In this document: positions 1 through 12,100 of the stretch, one piece after another
How the letters are laid out: every line of letters starts with the position of its first letter
How positions within the stretch are numbered: position 1 is the stretch's first letter
NCBI GenBank assembly: GCA_025331565.1
Contig: JAFREQ010000011.1
Location: 13,846,001-13,910,000 of the forward strand
Direction of reading: 5' to 3'
DNA: 64,000 nucleotides
Origin: Holacanthus passer
Lineage: Eukaryota > Chordata > Actinopteri > Pomacanthidae
Notes under the pieces: generated by a model
What the model saw: only the letters and a program-made list of their open reading frames with translations
Database searches by the model: none
Told to the model about the DNA's origin: nothing
Made by a program: the position numbers and the translations under genes

Positions 1-324
1 TTAAATGGTTGAATGCACTTGAAAGAGTAGGAAACCATTTGCTAACAGTCCCATAGAGTCGTGAGACTTTCTAATGTACTTTCTGAGGGATTACAGCTCA
101 GGAATGGGCGGCTTTGGCAGCGCGATTAAAGACCAGATTGCTGCTGGTGATTTAGTACCTGTCATGACATCTTGTATCATATCCTGTCCCATGATATGTC
201 CACCTCCACTCATAACTTTTTTCTCAGGCTCCCAACCCTCGTTGATACGTACAGACCCCAGAAACACCATAGCCTGGAATAATTGAAACTCCAGACCTCC
301 CTGTGTGAGGCATCTGGATTTCTC

Positions 325-525
325 ACAGTGGTGGAGGAAATATTCAGATCCTTTACTTACTTAAAAGTACCACACTGTAAAAATACTCTCATGTAAAGTA
401 AGTAAAAGTAAAGTACAAATGAAAGTCCTGTAGTGAAAATGTTACTTGTAAGTATAATCAAAAAAAGCTGAAAGTAAACGTACTCAATGCAGAAAAATGT
501 CCTCTATGTCTGTCATAATATATTA
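325..525 (+). repeat. Dispersed repeat rich in AAGTAAAAGTA
   Basis: GTGGAGGAAATATTCAGATC followed by many AGTAAAAGTA units. A reverse-complement version ends the block at 61795-61890 (ACTTGAGTGAAGGATCTGAG then CACCTC). It is a very common teleost repeat as I recall it. Confidence 0.6.
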
Positions 526-535
526 CATCATTACA

Positions 536-665
536 ATATTGATATCAATATCATTGATTGATTGTTTGGTTTGTAAAAATTAATAAACGATATGTAAAAT
601 AAAAATAGTTGCCATTTTTCAATCAACTGACTAATTGAGTAATCAACTAATCATTTCAGCTGTAC
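536..665 (+). repeat. AATTGATTAATC/CATTTCAGC dispersed repeat, copy 1
   Basis: TTGATTGATTG, ATAGTTGCCATTTTTCAATC and AATCAACTAATCATTTCAGC. The same motifs occur at 4205-4572, 27895-28140, 50120-50262 and 58565-58935. Confidence 0.55.
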
Positions 666-3039
666 TTGTATAAACTGTTAGGTAGTTTCATTTATAACAA
701 AGCACCATTTTTTGTAAGCTCATCCTATGTTTCAAAGCAAAATCTTAAAGTAACTTAAGCTGTCAGATAAATGTACATTTCCTCCTGAACAGTCGTGGAG
801 TAAAAGTAAAAAGCTTTACTTCCTTCTGCTCCTTGAAGAAACGCTGCCGTCAGACCGTGACCCTGGTTGTCTTGGTCGTGTTGTCTGTGTTTATGTAGCT
901 GTAGAGAGAAAGTAGCAGGACTGGAATAGAGAGCGGCCTCAGTGTTAACCTCAACTGTGAAAATAGTCAGTTCAGTTCAATGATGAGTGGCTCTTCTAGT
1001 GAAGGATACAGGCCTTTTCGTGTGAAGCTCTTGTTAGTAATTGGGTCAATGGTGTTATAACTATATATAGTTAGCGACTGATGTAACTGGTGCCATGTAG
1101 CAGTGGGTGCAAGACACATTTCATCTACATTTATACATGTTTTCAAAACAGCCAGAGGTAAGTAACAGTTGTTTCCTGAAGGTTAACAGAGCTCAGTATC
1201 GTGGCAACTTACGTCAAACATAACGTACAATAAACAGCACTTTAATATTGGTAAACTGCTTGTATCAAGACCAACACATCTGGGTCATCAGATGGAGGTG
1301 AAGGGTTGTTATATATGATGTAGCTAAAAATATCATTAAAATCTCATTTTAGTATAATTCTTCAAAAAGCAAAGTACAGCATATATTGAATGTTCTGACT
1401 AAAACATTATTCATGTATGTTCACATTGGGCTGTAGGTGGATGTTGGTAATTAGGAGTTAATACTAAAAGGACTTCAGACCACTGACGACGTTTACACGC
1501 ACAGAATATTCCTGTTTTTGGACCCGATTCCAAATTCCTGATTTATGTAATGGCATTAATAAGGACACGATTTTCATTCATAATAATGTTTAAAAGCAGG
1601 TGTGATATAACCTAGTTTCATTATACTTAATCTCACTTTTCTTGCTTTGAGTTTGTCTTTAATGGCCTTAAACAGCTCCTGTTGTGTTTAAAATGCAATC
1701 TGCTCTTTTAAATCTGTTTAATCCCTGATTTCAGTGGGATTAAAGACAAGTAGCTCTTTTAACAGGAGCAGGCTGAAGGCATTTAAAAAGCCTTATTCCT
1801 AGAAAGCAAACAAAAGATTTTCTAATTATTTATATATTATTTCAAGCAAAACACTCATGTCATTAAAAGTGAAACAAGTGAAGTAAGACAATGTGTTTAT
1901 GGAAGAATAAATCAACAGTGATGCAAGCTGCATAGCACACTGCGTTATCTTGCCACATGTATTAAGAATATCTGCAAAATGTGACCCTGTAGTCTATGTA
2001 TGACATGTTCATATGACTGTGTTCATATGTTTTGCTGTGATGTTTGATCTTTGTTGCCTCAGTGGCATTTCCTCATACCACCAACTTTATTTCTACAGAG
2101 ATTATAGCCTCTAGTGTCAAAAAAAGCCTTGATCCACCAGCACAGATACAAATAGACGTTCTCATTCCTCGTCGGCGTATTTCCAGTGAGACGCAGACAT
2201 AGAGTCGGCATGAAAAGCCCGGTGCCTTGCTAAATATTTCACCAGGCCGTTTCTTCATTTAGACAGGCATCACACTACATGTGACATTTTCAAAAGATAC
2301 AAAGCAGACCTGTAAAATCGATGCTGTTTCAGTGGAATCTGAGGGCTCGACCTACATCCCTCTGCTCACAGACCACGGGACCGGTTCGGTCTCTTCAGTC
2401 GTGGCTACAAGAAATACAGAGTGTACAGAAATGCTGGGAAAAGGTCTGAGAAGGGTGATAGATTTGGGATCACCTATGACCTATTAGGAATGCTGACCTG
2501 AGACCTCTGCAGCTCTGTAGGAGGACCACCAAGGAAACCAACAAAAGAGTTGTGGGAAATATTGTTTTCGTCCGTGTGTAGGACTCAATATCAATGGAGA
2601 ACATTTATATTCTATTATAAAAAGATTTACTTGAAGAAAGACTTGTCTTGTTTCTGAATATTTGTTTCAACTGTTTGTGTCAAAATAATACAATTAGCAT
2701 TTTAAAGCAACGAACAGCGTCAGCTTTAAAATGCAATGGCAGGATGGTGACGTAGTGGAAAATAAGCCTCTGCTGCAGTTCAACTTCCCAGGCTTAATGA
2801 AAATGCTTTTTCCCCCATTAATACATAATGCCACATCAAACAATGAATTGGGAAGATATGTGGTCACATGCAAGAACATGCACAATAAATCATGACTTAA
2901 TGCAAATGAGTATGGAAATGTACAGAAGAGGAATCCCAGAGGGAATGTAGGATTTGGTTCAGTAATATGTAGTTTGCATATACAGAGTTATAACATTCAG
3001 GTAGTAGATGACTTCTTCTTCTTCTGTATTGTGTCACAG

Positions 3040-3113
3040 GTTTCTTCTGACTGCAGTAGCAGCCTTGTCATCTTACTCCATTCATCTGCTGCTCAAATCC
3101 TCGGGAATTGTGG
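3040..3113 (+). CDS. slc38a3: slc38a3 visible exon 1 (TM2 segment)
   Basis: The acceptor is the cacag before 3040 and the donor is gtaagt at 3114. It encodes FLLTAVAALSSYSIHLLLKS then SGIV plus a split Gly codon. The first base completes a codon from an exon outside the window. Confidence 0.93.
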
Positions 3114-6100
3114 GTAAGTCCTGTGTCGTTTCTCTGTCGTTTGTAAAGAAATAATGCAGCTATATATTATTGTGTAAATTATTGTGTGTGTTGGTTTAAA
3201 GGGAATTATAGGCAGACTGCTTTAAACACACTATAGCAGTAAGTTTGGCATTTACAGTTAAATTGTTGTTTACATTCCAGATTTAGTAGGATTTGATTTC
3301 TGCTTAACTTCTCTACTGGCTTAGACTGATTATTAGAAAGAAAATTCATGAATCAGTTTATTTTATAATCCGGCTCTAAGACAAACATTGAAACTGTGAA
3401 ATGGTTACATGGTCACCCACCCACCAATCCCAGATCTTCAACCTTTCTTATTATTTGATTTCTTTGAAAGTTTTTTTTTTATTGTTTTGCTCCGAGGGAC
3501 ATCTCGGCAAACATTGAGCGAGTATTATTGTTTGTAATCTGTTTACAGGAATTCGAGCTTATGAACAGCTGGGGTACAGGGCCTTTGGCACTCCTGGAAA
3601 AATGGCTGCTGGTATTGCAATCACCCTGCAGAATATTGGAGGTGAGGAGACAATATGATTAACGTGTTTCCAAATACGGGTGTGGACTGTTTGCAAACTC
3701 CCTGTAGCAGAAAACATGAATTATACTTACATGACAGTTTATATCCACCTCACCCAACCACACACACAACTTTATTCACTCAAACCACAAGTATTACTTT
3801 GGCTTTTGTTTTTGGCTTTTAAGATTGGAATATGGGGATGTACTAACAAAAGTTCCTTCCACTCACTGGACACTGTGTGTCTCAGCTGTTTTCTCACCAA
3901 ATCTTTGTGGATCTACTCAATCATTAACTTAATCCAGCAGCATGATAGGTTCCTTCTGTAACGCTCAAAGAATGATAGAGGGGTATTCATAAAGCTTTAT
4001 CAGCCCCAGGTAGGTCCAATAACTGCACATGAATCACAGACTGCTGTCATGATTGGCTCACTGGAAACAGTAACTCACTTTGCAGGACCATAACTGGGGG
4101 GTTGAGTCCAGTCCAATGCAATTTAAGAGCATTTGAACAATTGGGTTTCTTTATATTGTATTCATAAAGTTAAATGTTTGGGGGTTTTTTCTCAGTTGCA
4201 TTTTCTCAAAGTTTCAGGTCTGCAACTAACGTTTGGTTTCATTATCATTTAATGTGCTTGTTTAATTGACTTTAAACAACAATTGTTTGCTCTGTGAAAT
4301 GTCATGAAAGAGTGAGACAATTCCTTAAAGCCTAATAGGATGTGTTTAAATTTTTGTCTTGTCTGACCAACAGTCCAAAACCCAAAGCTAGTGAGTTTAT
4401 TATCACATAGCAAAACAGAGAAAAGCAACAGAATTCTCATGTTGCAGAAGCTGAAACTAGTTAATATTTTGTATTTTCGTTTGAGAAATTACTGAATTCA
4501 ATCAGCATAACAGTTGTGAATTACATCTCTGTTGATCGATGGACTGATTGATTGATTAATCATTTCAGCTCTGGAAAGTTTTTTTCTCAAAATGAAAGTA
4601 TAAATGCTGTTTCAAAGCAATGCAGCTCTGGTGGGGAAATACTGTCTTTTTGTCAGCCTAAAAGTCAAAATTAAATGTACTGAGATTAAAACAGGTGGAA
4701 TCTGCTGATGACATTAACATCCTCCACGTTACTAAAATACAAATATGTGACCTCAGGAGAAGCTCCGGCTCCATCACTTATACAACCACACTTGTGACCT
4801 GACTTCACTGGTGTCAGTTTGTTCAACATACATTCACCCAAACATTTCATTTAGTCTCTGTCTCGTCTGTTGCAGCTATGTCCAGCTACCTGTACATCGT
4901 TAAATCTGAGTTACCGCTGGTCATCCAAGCTTTTCTGAAGGCAGATCCCAGCTCTGAGTGAGTATGATCATTCATCATGTGCTGCTGCTGAAGTGCATGT
5001 GATTCCTTGCCTGCTGTTTGGCCCAGAGCTCAGACACTGTGTGCAGCGATTGAGGGGCCTGAAAGACAATGTGGGCAGCAAATATTTCACTTTGCACCAT
5101 CCATTGATTTCAGTCAGTGTGGGGGTGTGATGGGAACAGCTGCATGTAATTGGCTGAGCGACGTGGGGGGGGCATGGTTGGGTCCTATCTGTCAGTTATG
5201 TATACACACAACATAAACCCTCAGTGCTGTCAACTTGTGGAGGCAAGTAGCAGCGTTCACGTCAGAGTCACGCCACAGACACTCTGCATAAGGACATGGA
5301 GGACTGAAGTGGATTCCAGCTGCCTGTTCCAATCTAAAAACAAACCTTGTGCTCTAAAGGGATCTCGGCCGCCGCAGACGTCGCTTTTAAAACATCTCAG
5401 ATCGGAAAGATAAAAACTTGCTTTAGAAAATGTCAGCAACCCGTCTCTACCTGTTACGTATTGGAGATAAACATCCAGACAGTCCTCTTATGGATCTCAC
5501 ATTCTCACAACACATGGCATGATTCTTGTTAACCTCTTAACCTCATGTCAACGTCACCAGATTTCCATCTTAGTATGTGGCCTGACCTGTCTCACTCTCT
5601 TGTCTCGCTGTCATCTAGTTCAGGGTGTTTTTTATGACATGCCCTTTAGAAAGCTCTTCCATGCTAAGCCTTCTGAAGGGCATGTCAATACCCTTTATCG
5701 CTGATTACAGTGGGATAGAGTAATACTTATATCTGTGTTTGCATGTATTTGTGTCAGGGTCAGAGGCTTAGCTACAATCGGACTTGACGTATGAAGCTCT
5801 GTGACTCTCGCTCTCTCTATGTCACACACACACGAATGACAGCAGCAGGTGGTGCAACATGGCTGCCAAATTCCGAGGCCGAGCATAAGGACAGGTCAGA
5901 TCAGGGCCGCATCTCAACAGCCGGGACACACACACTGTTCGTTTCCACTCGAAGAGCCTCTCGCTGTTCAGATCTGTGGCGTCAGGAGAAGAGAGTGGAA
6001 TGAGTGGCGGGTGGGTGGAGGGGTGGGTGGGGCTGGCGGTTTTGTAGTGGAGTATTAGTATGGTCACAGAAAGAGAAGGTCAGATATGTAGAAGATATTT

Positions 6101-9100
6101 GGACTTGAAACTTGACTTGGACTTGACTTGTGTCAGCTGATGCTTACAGTACATAAAATAAAATAAACTTGTTAATGTTTAATCTCTATTAATATTTCTG
6201 TAATAACGTAATATTATAAGCTTATCCATCATAGTGTATACACTGAACAAAAATATAAACGCAACACTTTTGTGTTTGCTCCCATTTTTCATGAGATGAA
6301 CTCAAAGATCTAAGACTTTTTCTGTGTACACAAAAGGCCTATTTCTCTCAAATATTGTTCACAAATCTGTCAAATCTGTGTTAGTGAGCACTTCTCCTTT
6401 GCTGAGATAATCCATCCACCTCACAGGTGTGGCATATCAAGATGCCGATTAGACAGCATGATTATTGCACAGGTGTGCCTTAGGCTGGCCACGATAAAAG
6501 GCCACTCTAAAATGTGCAGTTTTATCACACAGCACAATGCCACAGATGTCGCAAGTTTTGAGCGTGCAATTGGCATGCTGACTGCAGGAATGTCCACCAG
6601 AGCTGTTGCCCATGAATTGAATGTTCATTTCTCTATCATAAGCCGCCTCCAAAGGCGTTTCAGAGAATTTGGCAGTACATCCAACTGGCCTCACAACCAC
6701 AGACCACGTGTAACCACATCAGCCCAGGACCTCCACATCCAGCATCTTCACCTCCAAGATAGTCCAAGACCAGCCACCGGACAGCTGCTGCAACAATCGG
6801 TTTGCATAACCAAAGAATTTCTGCACAAACTGTCTCAGGGAAGCTCATCTGCATGCTTGTCGTCCTCATCGGGGTCTCGACCTGACCGCAGTTCGTCGTC
6901 GTCGAATTGAGTGGGCAAATGCTCACATTCGATGGATGACACGGATGAATCCCGGTTTTCACTGTACAGGGCAGATGGCAGACAGCGTGAATGGCGTCTT
7001 GTGGGTGAGCGGTTTGTTGATGTCAACGTTGTGGATCGAGTGGGCCATGGTGGCGGTGGGGTTATGGTATGGGCAGGCGTATGTTATGGACAATGAACAC
7101 AGGTGCATTGTATTGATGGCATTTTGAATGCACAGAGATACCGTGACGAGATCCTGAGGCCCATTGTTGTGCCATTCATCCACGACCATCACCTCATGTT
7201 GCCGCATGATAATGCACGGCCCCATGTTGCAAGGATCTGCACACAGTTCCTGGAAGATGAACATTGCATGGCCAGCATACTCACCGGACATGTCACCCAT
7301 TGAGCATGTTTGGGATGCTCATATGACGCATATGACAATAAGGAACTTGAACTAATATCCTTGATGTGGTAAAATACCAAACTATGAAAAATAAATAAAT
7401 CAGTGTTATGCAGGCCTTTTCTTAACCACATTACTTACATATTTAATCATAAGGCCCATGCATTGCAAACACTCTGCCTCAGCTATGTACTAACACATCT
7501 CTCATGTAATTTTGATGACTCATGTAACGTGACCTGGACTTCTCCTCAACTCGAAACTTGACTTGGACTGCTTTCAACTGGCTTGAGATTTGACTTGGAC
7601 TCGCGTCTGGATTTGCAACAGCCGCACTTCATCTCACACGTGAAAGCCGATCGCCTGAAATGACCTACTGACCAAATGTCCAAAGAGGACGTGACCTGTG
7701 CTTGGTGTGACTTCCCCCTGCTTTCAAGGGACACACACACGCACACACACACACAGAGCCAGTCTCATAGATCACTGTTGGGGCCTCAGACAGCTGATCC
7801 CGCTGGCCGTGTCTCGTTCAGGGAGTTAAGAATAACAGGCTTAGCAGCTTAAAAAGGGGCTGTAGGACACAAAGACTGCTCTGTACGCAGGATTTAGGAG
7901 ACAGTGGTCTTTTAATGGTTTGACAGTTTCTATAAGCTTCCTGTTGCTGGTGGTCCCCTCAGGTCCACGGCTACTGAAGTTTGAGATTTACTATCACTGC
8001 CCTCGGAGGATATTTGTTTTCCTGAGCGAGACACGCAAGGACAGTTTGTCTTTTCTACTCCATTAAGTAAGCTGATTGCCCACCTCAAGGACCGAAACAA
8101 GCCTCTTCACATGACCATAAACGAGCTGTTTAACCACAGACCATACCTGTTTACTATAAACAATCATGTCAAGCTGGTGAAATATGTTATTTCAGTCTCA
8201 CATTATAAGACGAGGTCAGAACAACACAGCCTGCATCCCAGCACCAGCATGTCCACATGTGTTGAGAGTACACACATACATACTCTGTGCGGCCTTTCAG
8301 GTTATATGAGGGAGTTTTATGAAGGACATTCACAGGAGGTTTGTTTAGTGGGAGGACATGTGTGGTGCCACATATAGCAGATGATGATACAGCAGCATGG
8401 ATCCAAGGGGAAGCAGGGCTAAGATTGGATATGTCATTTCATCCTGACATGTTTTTAGCCTTGATCCAAAACTGCCCAAGCAATGCCTTTAAGATGGAAG
8501 CTATTTTCAGGTGTTATGGTATGTGGGTGAGTCAGAGATGTTTTTTTGCCAGGGTTGGTATGAAGGAAAAAAAAAAAAAAAGAAGGGACACATGGCAAAG
8601 GTGGGATGGAATATGCTGACATTGGTAATATTTACGGACTCCGTAAGTGCTGTCTTGTTTAGGCTCCACCGTGTCTTCCCTTTCTGCAGCTGTGAACTGT
8701 CACATAAATCATCAGTTGTGTAACGGTCTGTTCCAATATGTCTGCGAAGAGCAATGTAAGCAGACACGTTTTTTTTCTACCATCTTGAGGCCGACGATGT
8801 TTGCAACAGGTTGCTGTTTGTCATCAAATTGCAGCGCATGAACCGTACATCATTCAAACAAGTGCTCTCAGACTATGATTTTAGAAAAAGTAGCAGCAAC
8901 AATGTCACTAAATGTGTAAACCGATTTCTTACCAGCTAAAACTTTCCACTCTATTTTTGTCTCTGTGTACCGAGTCTCTGTGCCAATGTTTGAAATATTT
9001 AGCTCACCAAAGTAAACTAGATTTTTCTCCATACAGTCTGTGGTACTTGAATGGAAACTACCTGGTCATCATGGTCTCTGCCAGCGTCATCCTGCCCCTG

Positions 9101-12100
9101 GCTTTAATGAAACAGCTCGGTGAGTAGAGCTGGTTGGACCTGTTTTGTAAAACTATTTGTCTATTGTGACTGTAGGGAATGAGGTGTACCATCTGTGTAT
9201 CTGGCTTTAAATGTTTCCGCCAAGGAAAGAGAGAAAATGCATATTCATGAATAAAGTTAGACATGACAAGAATGAATATACCCATAATGAGTCAAAATGA
9301 TTAGACGTTAAGTCAAAAGTATGAAATACAAAAGCTTCCAAGGTCATAATTTTGATTTATCATTAGTTTTTTTTACTTTAATTGTTCATAAATATATGTA
9401 TATTTTTCTTCTTCTGCTGGAACTGGGCTTCCATAAGTTCCAGTTTTTCTTCTTGGCTCCCATTATTAATAGACTATTTAGTCTGCCTCTCTGGAACATC
9501 ATCTGTTTTTACTCAGACTTTGTTGTGAAGCCTGTTACAACTTTTAGACCTCTAAACTTTAGTGAATAAATGTGAAGCACTCTAGTTCTTTTCCAGTGGA
9601 TTTCAAAACATTTTACATTAAACCCCAACGTGCTTACCTAACACATACTGTACATTTGCCAAATTCTTGTTTTCTGAATCTATCTTTAGGTCTTCTTAAT
9701 TAATACTGTGTTTTCTTTTGACTTTGAGCCAACTGAGATAATGGCATTTTGATGGAGTTAGGGTTGACCTTCAAGTCGAGCAATTAGTGTGTGTCTTTAT
9801 CCCACCGCTGCCAGTGGAAACAGCAGGTGTCCAATTAGACATCATTTTCCTTGGGATGATCACACCCTCTATTCCAGCCCGAGCATTTCATTACTTCATG
9901 AAATAGACATGCTCTTTCTGGTCTCACGATGCTGTGAGGTGAATCTATTTATAGAGCAAGAAACCTTTTGGCTGTAAACTTTTTCTGGACTTCTTGTGCA
10001 GCCAATACATCATACAGTCGTCCCACACAGCACACGGAGGCCAAATGGATCAGTTGAGTTTCAGGAGATGTGAAATAAATGGTCTCTTTCGTTTTATTTT
10101 CAGGTTACCTCGGCTATACCAGCGGATTTTCTCTCAGCTGCATGGTGTTTTTTCTCACCGCTGTAAGTTGGTCCGGCTCACATAGCCAGCTCACACATCA
10201 TCACAGTGACTCGTCTCTAGGAGGCTCATTTGTTCTGGCATGTCATCTTAGCACACATGTAACTCATTTTCCCACCTTTGTCTTTTTCCCACCCTCTATT
10301 TTCAGCGGTATGTGGCTATGTTTGATAAGAGCTGCTTAGGCACATCAAAGGTTGAGAGTAAAACCTAAGTACTTAGAGGCTGAGTCACACTAATCTGATG
10401 TGAAATGGCTTTTTTGAGCTTGGTTGGGAATATTGAGAGCCTTTTGTTTACTGACTCAGACACATCCCCTCATCCTTGTGTCTTTTCTTTGATTATACCC
10501 TTTGCTTTTTTTTTCTCTTCTCTTGCATCTGCAGGTTATCTACAAGAAGTTTCAGATCACCTGCCCGTTCGAGGAGTTCTCAGCCAACAGCACCGCTGCA
10601 CACCTCAGCCTGAACGTTTCGAGCCACGGCCACGAGTACAGCAACGGCCTGGTGCACGAGGACGATGACTCCCACTGCGTCACACGCATGTTCACAATCA
10701 ACTCACAGGTGGGCGGCTGAGGCCGAGATACAGCCTGCTTATCTGGGTTGCTTTTAAACATTAAGGCCATAAATATTGGAAGTCTGCAGATGTGCACGCT
10801 CGCCCGAGTTCCCACACTTATTCTGGGATTCTTGTCTGCACTGCTAATCATAGAAAGCCATGTGTTTATGTGCTCCCTCACAGACAGCGTACACCATTCC
10901 CATCCTGGCTTTCGCTTTTGTTTGCCACCCTGAAGTCCTCCCCATCTACACCGAGCTCCGCAAGTGAGTTACCCCTCCGTCTCCTGCAACATTTGATAAC
11001 ATGTCAGTGCAGAATGTGGCATTCACACAACTTTCACGTATCTGCTTTTAGTCCAACAAAGAAGAGGATGCAGCAGGTGTCCAATATCTCCATCTTTGTC
11101 ATGTACACCATGTACTTTCTGGCAGCTCTCTTTGGCTACCTGACCTTTAAAGGTGAGAGCACTGTTGGAGTTTGTGTTTACAGTATCAGTATAAACATAC
11201 AATATTATTGATAGATATTTCTTACAGTCAAAAGCATAAGGAGAGCTGCTTTGACTTGGAGGCAGTAGATCTGACAGATCCTTTTTTGGGGGAAAAAAAT
11301 AATAGAATAGATAATATAGATACTAAATACTAGATAGTAAATGGAATAGTTCAAGGTCACTCTGATATTTGAAAACTTTTCTTTTGCTGGTTTCTTTGTT
11401 TTACAATGTTAAAGCTGGCTTGCAAGTTTGCAAATTATTCTTTTGGGCTGTGGGAAAAATGGCTTTAAAGACACATTGTATTCAGGAATTAATTGTGAAA
11501 AAAATAATCATTTAGCACCACATTTAATCATTGTTGGTGAGTACAATCTTATTTGGATCGTGTGCTTGTTCAAAATAAAGTCTCTATTTCACTAACAAAC
11601 ATTTTTTTACTGCACAGAGACACTTTTTCCCACTGGTGATCATATAAGAGAAAAAATAATTTTGTCTAAATGGAGCAATCGACAGGGTCTGATACTGTGT
11701 TTGCTGCTTTCTATTGCAGCTCTAATTTGTGATTTAAGATAATGGGATATTTACAGTTTTAGATAAAAATGCTGCTCTAATGCAGTTTTTTAAAAAAAAT
11801 ACTGCAATATATTTTGTGGCAAAATACAGTGGCAGCAAGGAGAAAGTCACTTTGGTTTTTTGAAACAAATGTCATAATCTATGGGTTTAGTTAACTGTGT
11901 GTTGTTTAATATTGTCCAGAACTATCATGGCCTGAGGTATTAATGGTTAGTATTTGTCTGTAAGGTATAGTATTTGCTTCACTTCCTTCATAGAGCCCAA
12001 GCTCCCTCTTGTGGTGAGAATGTGCGAGCTAGAAGCCAATATTACTGAGTGATGTTCCATATGAGAAAACTTTATTAAAAAGTTTTTTTCTTTCTCTTTC

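Larger units (their letters stand above)
1..3039 (+). other. Intron (or upstream part) of slc38a3; no coding exon recognised
   Basis: I searched this stretch for the N-terminal SLC38 segments (TM1 region with SFGMSVFNLSNAI-like coding) and found none, so it is probably intron. It contains dispersed fish repeats at about 325-525 and 536-665. The other open frames here (for example 2281-2487) have no recognisable similarity. Confidence 0.6.
4958..9036 (+). other. slc38a3 intron holding repeats, a Tc1-like element and a hairpin
   Basis: A 4.1-kb intron. It contains a near-perfect stem-loop (5623-5693), a Tc1-like element (6241-7340) flanked by pieces of an ACTTGACTTGG-rich repeat (6095-6135 and 7535-7610), and a CA microsatellite (7731-7755). 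I see no coding exon in 7760-9036. Confidence 0.7.

Noticed and set aside
2281..2487. Possible N-terminal slc38a3 exon
   Set aside because: The translation does not match the SLC38A3 N-terminus or TM1 and lacks matching splice sites in phase.
6449..6700. Minus-strand open frame over the Tc1-like element
   Set aside because: Antisense shadow of the transposon left end; the transposase reads on the + strand.
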